From Catenulispora pinisilvae (lineage in GTDB: Bacteria; Actinomycetota; Actinomycetes; Streptomycetales; Catenulisporaceae), in NCBI RefSeq assembly GCF_015356865.1, contig NZ_JAAFZA010000053.1:1-53912 (forward strand): a DNA stretch of 53,912 nt, read 5' to 3'. Shown piece by piece: positions 10,636 to 18,497 of this stretch. Within the stretch, counting starts at the first letter, position 1. Each line of letters opens with the position of its first letter. The notes under the pieces are model-generated. The model was not told where the DNA came from. It ran no database searches and saw only the letters and a program-made list of their open reading frames with translations. The translations under genes and the position numbers were made by a program.

Positions 10636-11775
10636 ATGACCGCAGACCGCAGCGCAACCGGACCCGCCGCCATCGCCCCCGAGGCCTACGCCGCCCGCCG
10701 CGAGCGCCTGCGGGCCCGGCTGGAGGCGGTGGACGCGGACGCCGCGCTGGTCACCAAGCTGGTGAACGTCCGGTACCTGACCGGGTTCACCGGCTCCAAC
10801 GGCGCGGTGCTGGTCACCCGGGGCGGCGCGGTGTTCTGCACCGATTTCCGGTACGACACCCAGGCCGCCTCCGAGGTGCCGGACGTGGAGCGGATCATCG
10901 TCCGGCACTGCGCCCCGGCCCTGGTCGAGCGGGCGGCCAAGGACGGGCTGCGGGCGATCGCGGTGGAGGAGCACGAGATCACCGTCGAGGAGCACCGGCA
11001 GCTGGCCGCCGAGCTGACCGCGGCGGCGCCCAGCGCGCGGCTGGTCGGGCTCGGGCACGCGGTCGAGGAGCTGCGCCGGGTCAAGGACGAGAGCGAGATC
11101 GCGCTGATCCGCGAGGCCTGCGCGATCTCCGACCGGGCGCTGGCCGAGCTCACCGAGTCCATCCTGATCGGGCGCACCGAGCGGCACATCGCCCAGGAGC
11201 TGGAGCGCCGGATGACCGACCACGGCGCCGACGGCCGGGCCTTCGACACCATCGTGGCCTGCGGCCCGAATTCCGCGGTGCCGCACCACCGGCCCGGGGA
11301 GCGGCGGGTCGGCGAGGGCGAGTTCCTGAAGATCGACTTCGGCGCGCTCTACCACGGCTACCACGCCGACATGACCCGCACCTTCGTGGTCGGCCGGGCC
11401 CCGGCGGACTGGCAGGTCGAGGTCTACGACCTGGTCTTCGCCGCGCAGAAGGCCGGGCGGCAGGCGCTGGCCCCGGGGGTGCGCTGCGCCGACGTGGACG
11501 CCGCGGCGCGCGCGGTGATCGAGGCCGCCGGCTACGGCGAGTACTTCGGGCACGGGCTCGGACACGGCGTCGGCCTGGAGATCCATGAGGACCCGAGGCT
11601 GGGCGCCGGTCTGCCGGGTACACTGGATGATCGCACTCCGGTCACCGTAGAACCCGGGGTCTATCTGCCGGGCCGCGGCGGTGTCCGTATCGAGGACACC
11701 CTGGTGGTCAGGCCGAAGGCCGAGGGCGGTCCGGAGCTGCTCACCATTACCACCAAGGAACTGCTGGTGCTGTAG
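10636..11775 (+). CDS. M24 family Xaa-Pro aminopeptidase
   Basis: This cytosolic dinuclear metallopeptidase removes N-terminal residues preceding proline. The 379-aa protein has an N-terminal creatinase-like domain (LVNVRYLTGFTGSNGAVLV) and a pita-bread catalytic domain. Its five metal ligands are visible in order: Asp in LKIDFGA, Asp in HADMTRT, His in HGLGHGVGLEIHE, Glu in VEPGVY and Glu in RIEDTL. GGGGAG lies upstream of the ATG. Its place before efp is conserved in actinobacteria and fits proline-related translation and peptide turnover. Confidence 0.93.
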   Translation: MTADRSATGPAAIAPEAYAARRERLRARLEAVDADAALVTKLVNVRYLTGFTGSNGAVLVTRGGAVFCTDFRYDTQAASEVPDVERIIVRHCAPALVERAAKDGLRAIAVEEHEITVEEHRQLAAELTAAAPSARLVGLGHAVEELRRVKDESEIALIREACAISDRALAELTESILIGRTERHIAQELERRMTDHGADGRAFDTIVACGPNSAVPHHRPGERRVGEGEFLKIDFGALYHGYHADMTRTFVVGRAPADWQVEVYDLVFAAQKAGRQALAPGVRCADVDAAARAVIEAAGYGEYFGHGLGHGVGLEIHEDPRLGAGLPGTLDDRTPVTVEPGVYLPGRGGVRIEDTLVVRPKAEGGPELLTITTKELLVL

Positions 11776-11832
11776 GCCGCCGACGGCCTGACTCGCCAGG
11801 GCCGGCAGTCGGAAGCAGGAGTACTCACCGAC

Positions 11833-12396
11833 GTGGCGTCCACAAACGAACTGAAGAACGGCATGGTGCTCAACATCGACGGCCAGCTCTGGTCCGTCGT
11901 GGAGTTCCAGCATGTCAAGCCGGGCAAGGGCCCCGCGTTCGTGCGCACGAAGCTCAAGGCCGTGCTCTCGGGCAAGGTGGTCGACAAGACCTTCAACGCC
12001 GGGATCAAGGTCGAGACGGCCAACGTAGACCGGCGCGACATGCAGTACCTGTACCAAGAGGGCAAAGACTTCGTGTTCATGGACAAGGACACGTACGACC
12101 AGCTCTACGTCTCCGCCGACACGGTCGGCAACGCGGCGAACTACATGCTCGAGGGCACCGACGCGCTGGTCGCCACGCACGACGGCGCGCCGTTGTACGT
12201 CGAGCTCCCGGCCGCCGTCGAGCTGGTGATCAAGTACACCGAGCCCGGCCTGCAAGGCGACCGCTCCACCGGCGGCACCAAGCCGGCCACCCTGGAGACC
12301 GACCACGAGATCCAGGTCCCGCTGTTCCTGACCACCGGCGAGAAGGTCAAGGTCGACACCCGCGACGGTTCCTACCTCGGTCGCGTCAGCAGCTGA
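11833..12396 (+). CDS. efp: translation elongation factor P
   Basis: EF-P relieves ribosome stalling at polyproline stretches. The 187-aa protein has the KOW-like N-domain with loop KPGKGPAF at about residues 29-36, placing the tip lysine at 32, and two OB domains. The PGKGP loop belongs to the actinobacterial class reported to work without the lysine modifications used by E. coli. No epmA- or ymfI-like gene is in the window. The start is GTG with AGGAG about 10 nt upstream. The stop overlaps the nusB ATG (TGATG). Confidence 0.96.
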   Translation: MASTNELKNGMVLNIDGQLWSVVEFQHVKPGKGPAFVRTKLKAVLSGKVVDKTFNAGIKVETANVDRRDMQYLYQEGKDFVFMDKDTYDQLYVSADTVGNAANYMLEGTDALVATHDGAPLYVELPAAVELVIKYTEPGLQGDRSTGGTKPATLETDHEIQVPLFLTTGEKVKVDTRDGSYLGRVSS

Positions 12397-12833
12397 TGGC
12401 CTCACCGCGGAGCAAGGCCCGCCAACGGGCCCTGGAGATCCTGTTCGAGGCGGATCTGCGGGGCGTCGACCCGCGCACGGTCCTGGCCGACACTCAGGCG
12501 AGGGTCCGCGCCCAGGGGCCGGAGGGGACCATCCCGGCCGTGCAGCCGTACGCGGCGACCCTGGTCGAGGGCGTGCTGGAGCACGTGGACAAGATCGACG
12601 ACCTGCTCGACGAGCACAGCGAGGGCTGGGCTCTGGACCGCATGCCGACCGTGGACCGCAACGTCCTGCGGATCGGCGTGTACGAGCTGCTGTGGCAGGC
12701 CGACGTGCCGGACGCGGTGGTCCTGGACGAGGCGGTCTCGCTGGCCCGGCTGATGTCGACCGAGGAGTCGCCGCAGTTCGTCAACGGACTCCTGGCGCGG
12801 ATAGCCGAGGTCAAGGAACGCTTGACCCGGTAG
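12396..12833 (+). CDS. nusB: transcription antitermination factor NusB
   Basis: NusB pairs with S10 (NusE) on boxA RNA during rRNA transcription. The 145-aa all-helical protein matches the family from SKARQRALEILFEADLR at the N-terminus to the C-terminal VDRNVLRIGVYELLW and VLDEAVSLARLMSTEESPQFVNGLL motifs. It is translationally coupled to efp by a 1-bp overlap. It is the last gene of the operon, followed by a strong hairpin. Confidence 0.96.
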   Translation: MASPRSKARQRALEILFEADLRGVDPRTVLADTQARVRAQGPEGTIPAVQPYAATLVEGVLEHVDKIDDLLDEHSEGWALDRMPTVDRNVLRIGVYELLWQADVPDAVVLDEAVSLARLMSTEESPQFVNGLLARIAEVKERLTR

Positions 12834-12866
12834 CCGGGAAGCTTGGACGGGAAGTTTGAAAAAGGG

Positions 12867-12906
12867 AAAGGGCTTGGCTCGCGAAGGTTCGCGAGCCAAG
12901 CCCTTT
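12867..12906. terminator. bidirectional terminator hairpin after nusB
   Basis: This is a perfect 19-bp stem (AAAGGGCTTGGCTCGCGAA with its complement) closed by only GG. The A-rich and T-rich ends serve both converging transcripts, from nusB and from the phosphotriesterase-like gene. Confidence 0.85.
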
Positions 12907-12938
12907 CTGGGTCTTCGGATGTGCTCTCAGGTGCGGCT

Positions 12939-13928
12939 TCAGGCCTGCCAGTCGGTGTCGAAGGCGCGCGCCGGGTTGTGGAGGAAGAAGGCGTCGGCGA
13001 CGTCGGGGCCGAAGTCGCGGAGTACCCGGGCTCTGATGTCGGTGAGCAGGTAGGGGATGCCCGGCCCGCCGCCGCTGGACAGCCGGGCCGCCGCGCTGGT
13101 GGTGTCGCCGCCGAGCAGGATCTGGTCGGTGTGGCCGGAGTCGATCAGCGCGGCCAGGCAGTCGAACAGGCGCCAGTCGGTCGCGTGGTTGGCGCGCGAG
13201 GGGCCGTCGAAGCCGAGGAAGGCGCCCGCTTCGGCCGCCTCGCGATGCGGCCCGAGGTCGGGGAAGCGGTTCAGGTGGCCGAGGATGACCGACGACGCTG
13301 GCACGCCTTCCAGCGCTTTCAGCACTCCGAGCGGGTGGGTGCCGCCTTCCAAGTGCACTGCGATGGTCGCGCCGGTGGCCTGGTGCGCCGCGGCGGCGGC
13401 CGCGAAGGTCATCGAGGCGTGTCGGTCGACTTGATGGAAGTCCCCGGCCACTTTGACGAGGCCGGCGCGCGGCGATCGGATCTCGGCGGCAGCGCGATCG
13501 CCATTTCCATCGCGATCGCCGCTGCCTGCTGCCGTGTCTTCGACCGGCGGGCCGTCCGGGTCCCCGTCCCGCCGCAGCCCTTCGGTGAGCTCTGCGATGA
13601 ACCGCTCGGCCAGGCCGTCGAGCAGGGGCGTAAGCGTCTCGGGCGAATAGTGTCCGGCCTGGTGCAGCCCGGTCGCCGCGATCAGGTGCACCCCCGCGGC
13701 CTCCGACAGGGCGGCCAGGTGCTCGGCGCGCCGTCCCAGTCCCATCGGCGTCCACTGCGCCAGCGCCTGTCCGCCGGCCGCCGCGAACGCGCGCAGTTCG
13801 GCCTCGGCCGCCGCCGCGTCGTCGAGTTCCTGGCCGGGCAGCTTGGCCGAGGCGAAGAACAGGTGGTCGTGCGCGTCGGTGACCCCCAGCGCCGCCGGGG
13901 GGATGTCGCCCAGAACCGTGCGGATCAT
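12939..13928 (-). CDS. phosphotriesterase-family metal-dependent hydrolase
   Basis: This is a 329-aa amidohydrolase-superfamily protein. Metal and active-site residues line up with phosphotriesterase-like enzymes: H20 and H22 in DAHDHLFF, a probable carbamylated Lys159 in GLVKVAGDF, H192 in AVHLEGG, H218 in LGHLNR and D275 in GGDTT. Substrates in the family include lactones and phosphotriesters; the native substrate here is unknown. Residues 121-150 are a low-complexity Asp/Gly/Pro insert absent from typical relatives. The ATG overlaps the upstream CMD gene stop by 4 bp, so the two are co-translated. Confidence 0.85.
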   Translation of the reverse strand: MIRTVLGDIPPAALGVTDAHDHLFFASAKLPGQELDDAAAAEAELRAFAAAGGQALAQWTPMGLGRRAEHLAALSEAAGVHLIAATGLHQAGHYSPETLTPLLDGLAERFIAELTEGLRRDGDPDGPPVEDTAAGSGDRDGNGDRAAAEIRSPRAGLVKVAGDFHQVDRHASMTFAAAAAAHQATGATIAVHLEGGTHPLGVLKALEGVPASSVILGHLNRFPDLGPHREAAEAGAFLGFDGPSRANHATDWRLFDCLAALIDSGHTDQILLGGDTTSAAARLSSGGGPGIPYLLTDIRARVLRDFGPDVADAFFLHNPARAFDTDWQA

Positions 13929-14314
13929 TGCGCCGCCTCGAACGCCGCCGCCGCGCACCGCAGCCCGGCCAGCGCCTTCGGCACGCCGACGTACGGCGCC
14001 ATGTGCACGATCACTTCCACGATCTCCTCGCGGCTCATCCCGATCCGCTCGCTGGTCTTGATGTGCCCGATCAGCTGCGGCTCCACGCCGCCCAGCGCGG
14101 TCAGCGCCGCCAGGTTCGCGATCTGCCGGTCCCGCAGCGTCAGCGCGGGCCGCTGGTAGGTGCCGCCGAACAGGGCCGTCACGATCCAGTCCGTGAAGCC
14201 CGGCGCCAGCTTGTCCACGGCCTGCACGCCCGCGCTCCGGGTCGCCTCGTCCTGCAACTCCTCCAGCAGCGCGTAGCCGGCCTCGCGGTCGAAGGTCGCC
14301 TTCTCGGATTCCAT
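13925..14314 (-). CDS. carboxymuconolactone decarboxylase (CMD) family protein
   Basis: This is a 129-aa CMD/AhpD-fold protein. It shows LTLRDRQIANLAALTALGG, then PQLIGHIKTSERIGMSREEIVEVIVHMAPYVGVPKAL, matching the gamma-carboxymuconolactone decarboxylase pattern (HI..G.....EI.E...H...Y.G.P.A). No CxxC is present, so AhpD-type peroxidase activity is unlikely. GGGGAGGA precedes the ATG. Coupling to a lactonase-like phosphotriesterase homologue suggests a small catabolic or detoxification pair, possibly acting on a lactone. This is inference. Confidence 0.85.
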   Translation of the reverse strand: MESEKATFDREAGYALLEELQDEATRSAGVQAVDKLAPGFTDWIVTALFGGTYQRPALTLRDRQIANLAALTALGGVEPQLIGHIKTSERIGMSREEIVEVIVHMAPYVGVPKALAGLRCAAAAFEAAQ

Positions 14315-14333
14315 GGGTCCTCCCCTGATAGGT

Positions 14334-14352
14334 GTAACGCCTCAAGCGTTAC
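14334..14352. promoter_or_regulatory. palindrome GTAACG-N7-CGTTAC, operator candidate
   Basis: The 6-bp arms GTAACG/CGTTAC flank CCTCAAG, and CCTCAAG itself pairs with CTTGAGG at 14352-14358. The site is immediately upstream of the CMD gene and shares its core with the palindrome at 14370-14390. Confidence 0.55.
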
Positions 14353-14369
14353 TTGAGGACGCTAGCAGA

Positions 14370-14390
14370 TGTAACGGTGAGACCGTTACA
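14370..14390. promoter_or_regulatory. palindrome TGTAACGGT-GAG-ACCGTTACA, operator candidate
   Basis: This is a perfect inverted repeat with 9-bp arms and a 3-bp spacer. Its right arm overlaps the probable -10 TACACT of the CGNR gene. Together with 14334-14352 it suggests one regulator controlling both divergent directions. Confidence 0.65.
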
Positions 14391-14392
14391 CT
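14387..14392 (+). promoter_or_regulatory. -10 element TACACT of CGNR gene
   Basis: TACACT ends 7 nt before the ATG at 14400, with no Shine-Dalgarno sequence between (spacer CTTTTCC). This predicts a leaderless transcript with an operator-embedded promoter. Confidence 0.55.
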
Positions 14393-14399
14393 CTTTTCC

Positions 14400-14972
14400 A
14401 TGGAACCGATCCCCTTCCGCCTCGACACCGGGGCGACGTGGCTGAACCTGCTCGCCACCCGCGGCAGTGCGTTCGGCCGCCATCCGGAGGAGCGCATCCC
14501 GACCCCGGAGCGCCTCGCGGACTGGCTGGCGGCCGTGGAGCTGACGCCGGAGGGCCCGGTCGCCGTCGCGGATCTGGAGCTGGCCCGGCACCTGCGCGAA
14601 ACGCTCCGCCCCCTGGCCCTGTCCGCCACCACCGGTGCGGAGCCGCCCCCGGACGCCGCGGCGGCGCTGATCGCGTTCCTGGAGGCGTACGACGGGCCGC
14701 TGCGGCTGGCCGGTGCCGCCGAGCCGCCCGGCCTGGTCCGGCCGGCCCCGGCCGGCGCCGCCGCCGCGCTGGGCCGGATCGCCCGGCAGGCCGCCGAACA
14801 GCTCACCGGCCCCGAGCGGCACGCGCTGAAGTCCTGCCCCGAGTCCGACTGCCGCGGGGTCTTCGCCGATCCGGACGGCCGGCGCCGCTGGTGCCCGTCC
14901 CCGGCCTGCGCCACCCGCGGCCGGGTGCGGGCGCACCGGGCCCGCAAGGCGACGGCCGCACCGACCGCGTGA
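14400..14972 (+). CDS. ABATE/CGNR zinc-finger domain protein, putative regulator
   Basis: This is a 190-aa protein. The N-terminal ABATE-type helical domain (FRLDTGATWLNLLATRGS) precedes a C-terminal zinc-finger segment, CPESDCRGVFADPDGRRRWCPSPACATRGRVRAHRAR. That segment has four Cys ligands in C-x4-C and C-x4-C pairs, and the eponymous CGNR reads CATR here. Such proteins are thought to be stress-responsive transcription factors. Its own leaderless promoter is embedded in a palindrome shared with the divergent CMD-phosphotriesterase operon, so autoregulation and control of that operon are the simplest reading. Biochemical function is not established. Confidence 0.82.
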   Translation: MEPIPFRLDTGATWLNLLATRGSAFGRHPEERIPTPERLADWLAAVELTPEGPVAVADLELARHLRETLRPLALSATTGAEPPPDAAAALIAFLEAYDGPLRLAGAAEPPGLVRPAPAGAAAALGRIARQAAEQLTGPERHALKSCPESDCRGVFADPDGRRRWCPSPACATRGRVRAHRARKATAAPTA

Positions 14973-15117
14973 CCGACGCGCCGACCACATGGCCAACGCG
15001 CTGACGCCCCGCTGATCGCCCGCTGTCAGCGACTCGTCAGCCGTCTGCCAGCCCCCGGCGCGAAGCTGTGTCCCGGGACGGGAACCCGTCCCGGCGAACG
15101 GAGCGAGGGGAGCTGCC

Positions 15118-15963
15118 ATGGGCGCCTACGTCGACGTCGACGGCTTGAGCATGTACTACGAAATGGTCGGCGAGGGGGAGCCGGTGGTGCTGGTCCACGG
15201 CACCGGCGGGACCGTCGACAGCTGGTACCCGCAGCGGGATCTGCTGCCCGAGTGGTACCGGGTGTACATGCTGGAGTGCCGGGGCCACGGCCGGACCGCG
15301 GACGCCGAGGGCCCCTTCACCTACGAGAACTTCGCCGACGACATCGCCGGCTTCATCGAGGCCCTGGACCTGGGACCGGTGCGGCTGGTCGGCTGGAGCA
15401 ACGGTGCGAGCGTGGCCCTGCGCCTGGCCATGCGGCGTCCGGACCTGGTCAGCCGGCTGGTCCTGCTCAGCGGCGCCGTCCTGGACCTCAGCGGCCAGAC
15501 CGCCGAGGCCCAGGCGCTGTCGGTGGAACCCGGCCGGTTCTGGCTGGCCGAGACGTGGCGGCCGATCTACGAGGCCCTGTCCCCGGACGGGCCCGAGCAC
15601 TTCCCGGTGGTCGAGGAGAAGCTGAACCGCATGTGGCGCGAGGCGACGCCGGTCACGACCGACCAGATCGCGGCACTGCCGATGCCGCTGCTGGTCCTGC
15701 AGGGCGATGACGACTGCGTCGAGATCGCGCACGCCGCGGCCATCGCCGGGACGGCGCCGGACGGCCGCCTGGCGGTGGTGCCGGGGACCTCGCACATCTC
15801 ACCGATGGAGAAGCCCGAACTGGTGAACCTGATCCTGCTGGACTTCTTCGAGGACAAGCCGCCGGCGCGGATGTTCCCGTTGGGCTCGCTGCGCTCGGCC
15901 GCCGAAGCGGCTCGGACTGCGGGTGCGGGGGAGCAGGCCGGATCAGCCCCGCGGGCAGCCTGA
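15118..15963 (+). CDS. alpha/beta hydrolase
   Basis: This is a 281-aa alpha/beta-hydrolase-fold enzyme. The oxyanion region is LVHGTGG, the nucleophile elbow GWSNGA places Ser94, the acid lies in GDDDC (197-199), and the catalytic His226 is in GTSHISP. No signal peptide is seen, so it is probably cytosolic. Substrate specificity (ester, lactone, epoxide or haloperoxidase-like) cannot be assigned. GAGGGGAG lies close before the ATG. It stands alone between the CGNR gene and a bidirectional terminator. Confidence 0.88.
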   Translation: MGAYVDVDGLSMYYEMVGEGEPVVLVHGTGGTVDSWYPQRDLLPEWYRVYMLECRGHGRTADAEGPFTYENFADDIAGFIEALDLGPVRLVGWSNGASVALRLAMRRPDLVSRLVLLSGAVLDLSGQTAEAQALSVEPGRFWLAETWRPIYEALSPDGPEHFPVVEEKLNRMWREATPVTTDQIAALPMPLLVLQGDDDCVEIAHAAAIAGTAPDGRLAVVPGTSHISPMEKPELVNLILLDFFEDKPPARMFPLGSLRSAAEAARTAGAGEQAGSAPRAA

Positions 15964-15996
15964 ATCTCAGCTTCGGCGCCTTCGTCCGAACAGCCT

Positions 15997-16031
15997 AAAG
16001 CCCGCCGCGCGCCTTAGCGCGGGCGGGCTTT
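15997..16031. terminator. bidirectional terminator between hydrolase and bldD
   Basis: AAAGCCCGCC pairs with GGCGGGCTTT around a GC-rich inner stem. It lies between convergent genes, with A/T ends suited to both directions. Confidence 0.75.
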
Positions 16032-16054
16032 GAGCCGTCGCAGAGTGCCTTGCC

Positions 16055-16612
16055 TTACGCCTCGTCGTCGTCCTCGGCGAAGCCGCCCGGGAAGCCGGCG
16101 GACTCGCCGTCGCCTTCCTCGTCGTTGTACGGGCGGGCCGCGGCCGGGTTCAGGACGTCCCAGTCGGTGAGCATCTTCACCAGCTCGGACGGGGCCATCT
16201 CGTAGATGACGCCGAGGGTCCGCAGGTCTTCGCCGCGGATGGTCATGACCCGGCCGTTCCAGTCGCCGCGCTGGCTCTGGATGCTGCCGACATAGCGCAG
16301 CAGCGGACCGGCCTGATCGACCGGGAGGGCCTTGAGCCGTTCCAGGTCCAGGACCAGCTTGCCGCCGGGCTCGTGCGCCGACGCCGGGGCGCCGGTGCCG
16401 GGCAGCAGTTCGTGGACCGGCACGCCGTAGAAATCGGCGAGCTCGGACAGACGCTGCACGGTGACAGCGCGGTCGCCGCGCTCGTACGAGCCGACGACGA
16501 CAGCCTTCCAGCGCCCTTGCGACTTCTGCTCGACGCCATGCAGGGACAGGCCCTGCTGGGACCGGATGGCGCGCAGTCGGACGCCTAGCGCTTTCGCGTA
16601 CTCGGTGGACAT
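16055..16612 (-). CDS. bldD: BldD, c-di-GMP-responsive developmental regulator
   Basis: BldD represses sporulation genes during vegetative growth when bound to c-di-GMP. The 185-aa protein closely follows Streptomyces BldD from memory: SQGRWKAVVVGSYERGDRAV (31-50) and FYGVPVHELLPG in the HTH domain. The C-terminal c-di-GMP signature RxD-X8-RxxD is intact: R115, D117, R126 and D129. A C-terminal acidic tail (residues 163-185) makes it longer than the roughly 167-aa Streptomyces protein. The ATG at 16612 is chosen from this homology and GGGAG upstream; an in-frame extension to 16660 is not conserved. It is divergent from the pyr operon, with a BldD-box-like site about 100 bp upstream. Confidence 0.95.
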   Translation of the reverse strand: MSTEYAKALGVRLRAIRSQQGLSLHGVEQKSQGRWKAVVVGSYERGDRAVTVQRLSELADFYGVPVHELLPGTGAPASAHEPGGKLVLDLERLKALPVDQAGPLLRYVGSIQSQRGDWNGRVMTIRGEDLRTLGVIYEMAPSELVKMLTDWDVLNPAAARPYNDEEGDGESAGFPGGFAEDDDEA

Positions 16613-16710
16613 GTAGCTCCCCATTGACACAACTGCAGCCTTGCGTGTTCCCCTCGCCACACGGCTTGGCCCAGTTCAGCGGATCGGCAGTTTTCTCGTA
16701 TGACCCGTTG

Positions 16711-16725
16711 GTGACTTAGCGTGAC
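16711..16725. promoter_or_regulatory. BldD-box-like operator
   Basis: GTGACTTAGCGTGAC matches the published palindromic BldD consensus NTNACNCWGNGTNAN at all but one fixed position (T for C at position 7). Autoregulation of bldD is known in Streptomyces. A half-matching site lies at 16810-16824. Confidence 0.6.
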
Positions 16726-16760
16726 GGTACGCGCAGCAGAGATTCTGCGCAAGTCCCGTC

Positions 16761-16774
16761 GTTGTCAAGACAAC
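16761..16774. repeat. inverted repeat GTTGTC-AA-GACAAC
   Basis: This is a perfect 6-bp inverted repeat between bldD and pyrR. No matching family is recognised. It may be a regulator site. Confidence 0.4.
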
Positions 16775-16909
16775 CGATGACTGCCGGTGGTCTGGTCCAA
16801 TCAGCTTATGTCACGCAGAGCAGTGCTCCGCACTCGGATGGCGGAGCGCCCGTGCCGATCACGCGTGATCGTCCTGGTAGAGTCGTTGCCGACCGAGTCC
16901 TTTAACGAT

Positions 16910-16925
16910 CTGTCCCGTGAGGCAG
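16910..16925 (+). promoter_or_regulatory. PyrR-binding RNA hairpin in pyr operon leader
   Basis: The RNA CUGUC-CCGUGA-GGCAG forms a short stem. Its sequence UCCCGUGAGGC (16913-16923) fits the PyrR-binding consensus UCCNGNGAGGY exactly. The pyrR Shine-Dalgarno GAAGGGGG follows at once. This suggests PyrR-UMP blocks ribosome access rather than acting through a terminator, as proposed for mycobacteria. Confidence 0.75.
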
Positions 16926-16944
16926 AGAAGGGGGTCTTTTTAGT

Positions 16945-17514
16945 ATGCCCGTGATACCGCAAGGTGCTCGCCCCGTTCTTGATGAGGCGGATATCTCCCG
17001 GGCCTTGACCCGGATAGCGCACGAGATCCTGGAGCGCGCCAAGGGCGCCGAGGACGTGATGCTCCTGGGGATCCCCACGCGCGGCACCTTCCTGGCCGAC
17101 CGTCTGGCCGCCCGCATCGCCGACGTCGAGGGCACGACCGTCCCGGTCGGCTCGCTGGACGTCACCATGTACCGCGACGACCTGCGGCTCAAGCCCGCCC
17201 GCGCGCTGGAGCGCACCGAGATCCCCGATGAGGGGGTCGACGGCCGGCTGATCGTCCTGGTGGACGACGTCCTGTACTCCGGCCGCACCATCCGGGCCGC
17301 CCTGGACGCCCTGAACGACCTGGGCCGCCCGCGCGCCGTGCAGCTCGCGGTCCTGGTCGACCGCGGCCACCGGGAACTGCCGATCCGCGCCGACTACGTC
17401 GGCAAGAACCTGCCGACCTCGCAGCGCGAGAGCGTGAAGGTCCGGCTGCGCGAGCACGACGGTGTGGAGCATGATGCCGTCTACCTGGGGATTGAGAGCG
17501 AGACGGCCATATGA
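16945..17514 (+). CDS. pyrR: bifunctional pyr operon regulator / uracil phosphoribosyltransferase
   Basis: PyrR senses UMP, binds pyr mRNA and has weak uracil phosphoribosyltransferase activity. The 189-aa protein shows the PRPP-binding loop [16 protein letters not shown] (about 104-119) and the PyrR-specific segments [13 protein letters not shown] and [18 protein letters not shown] lies about 10 nt before the ATG, directly after a PyrR-binding hairpin, indicating autogenous control. The stop overlaps pyrB by 4 bp. Confidence 0.96.
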   Translation: MPVIPQGARPVLDEADISRALTRIAHEILERAKGAEDVMLLGIPTRGTFLADRLAARIADVEGTTVPVGSLDVTMYRDDLRLKPARALERTEIPDEGVDGRLIVLVDDVLYSGRTIRAALDALNDLGRPRAVQLAVLVDRGHRELPIRADYVGKNLPTSQRESVKVRLREHDGVEHDAVYLGIESETAI

Positions 17515-18497
17515 AGCGCCACCTGTTGTCCACCGCCGACCTCTCCCGCGACGACGCGGTGCTGATCCTGGACACCGCCGAGGAGATCGCCCGGCTGGCC
17601 GCCCGGCCGATCAAGAAACTGCCGACGCTGCGCGGCCGCACCGTCGTGAACCTCTTCTTCGAGGACTCCACCCGCACCCGGACCTCCTTCGAGGTCGCGG
17701 CCAAACGACTGTCCGCCGATGTGATCAACTTCTCGGCCAAGGGCTCCAGCGTCTCCAAGGGCGAGTCGCTGAAGGACACCGCGCTGACCCTGGAGGCGAT
17801 GGGCGCCGACGCGGTCGTGGTCCGGCACAGCGCCTCCGGCGCCGCCTATCGGCTGGCCACCGCCGGCTGGAGCTCCAGCCACGTGGTGAACGCCGGCGAC
17901 GGCACCCACGAGCACCCGACCCAGGCCCTGCTGGACGCCTTCACCATGCGCCGCCACCTCGGCGGCTTCGAGGAACGCCGGGTCACGGTCGTCGGCGACG
18001 TCCTGCACTCCCGGGTCGCCCGGTCCAACGTGCACCTGCTGGCCACCCTCGGCGCCCGGGTGACCCTGGTCGCCCCGCCCACCCTGCTCCCGGTCGGCGT
18101 CGAGAGCTGGCCCTGCGACGTCTCCTACGACCTGGACGCGGCGATCCCGGGCAGCGATGCGATCATGATGCTGCGGGTCCAGCGTGAGCGGATGAACGGC
18201 GGCTTCTTCCCCACCGAGCGCGAGTACAGCCGCCGCTACGGCCTGGACGCGCAGCGCATGGCCAAGCTGCCGGACAAGGCGATCGTCCTGCACCCCGGCC
18301 CGATGGTCCGCGGGATGGAGATCTCCGCCGCGGTCGCCGACTCCGACCGGTCGGTGATCGTCGAGCAGGTCGCCAACGGCGTCAGCGTCCGGATGGCCGT
18401 GCTGTACCTGCTGCTGAGCGGGAGCGAGTCGGCGATCGGCAGCGAAGAGGGCCACAGCCAGCACCAGAACACCGAACCGAAGGGCGCCGTCGCGTGA
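17511..18497 (+). CDS. pyrB: aspartate carbamoyltransferase catalytic chain
   Basis: This enzyme transfers the carbamoyl group to aspartate to form carbamoyl aspartate. The 328-aa protein has [13 protein letters not shown] with the carbamoyl-phosphate STRTR loop, the catalytic lysine region [28 protein letters not shown], and HPGPM near the C-terminus. The C-terminal 20 residues ([15 protein letters not shown]) form an unstructured extension. No pyrI regulatory subunit is present. The ATGA overlap with pyrR and GTGA overlap with pyrC show coupling. Confidence 0.96.
   Translation: MKRHLLSTADLSRDDAVLILDTAEEIARLAARPIKKLPTLRGRTVVNLFFEDSTRTRTSFEVAAKRLSADVINFSAKGSSVSKGESLKDTALTLEAMGADAVVVRHSASGAAYRLATAGWSSSHVVNAGDGTHEHPTQALLDAFTMRRHLGGFEERRVTVVGDVLHSRVARSNVHLLATLGARVTLVAPPTLLPVGVESWPCDVSYDLDAAIPGSDAIMMLRVQRERMNGGFFPTEREYSRRYGLDAQRMAKLPDKAIVLHPGPMVRGMEISAAVADSDRSVIVEQVANGVSVRMAVLYLLLSGSESAIGSEEGHSQHQNTEPKGAVA

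Larger units (their letters stand above)
16613..16944. other. bldD-pyrR divergent intergenic region
   Basis: These 332 bp contain no gene. They hold a BldD-box-like site (16711-16725), a weaker second one (16810-16824), an inverted repeat GTTGTC-AA-GACAAC (16761-16774) and the PyrR-binding hairpin (16910-16925) in front of pyrR. Confidence 0.7.
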
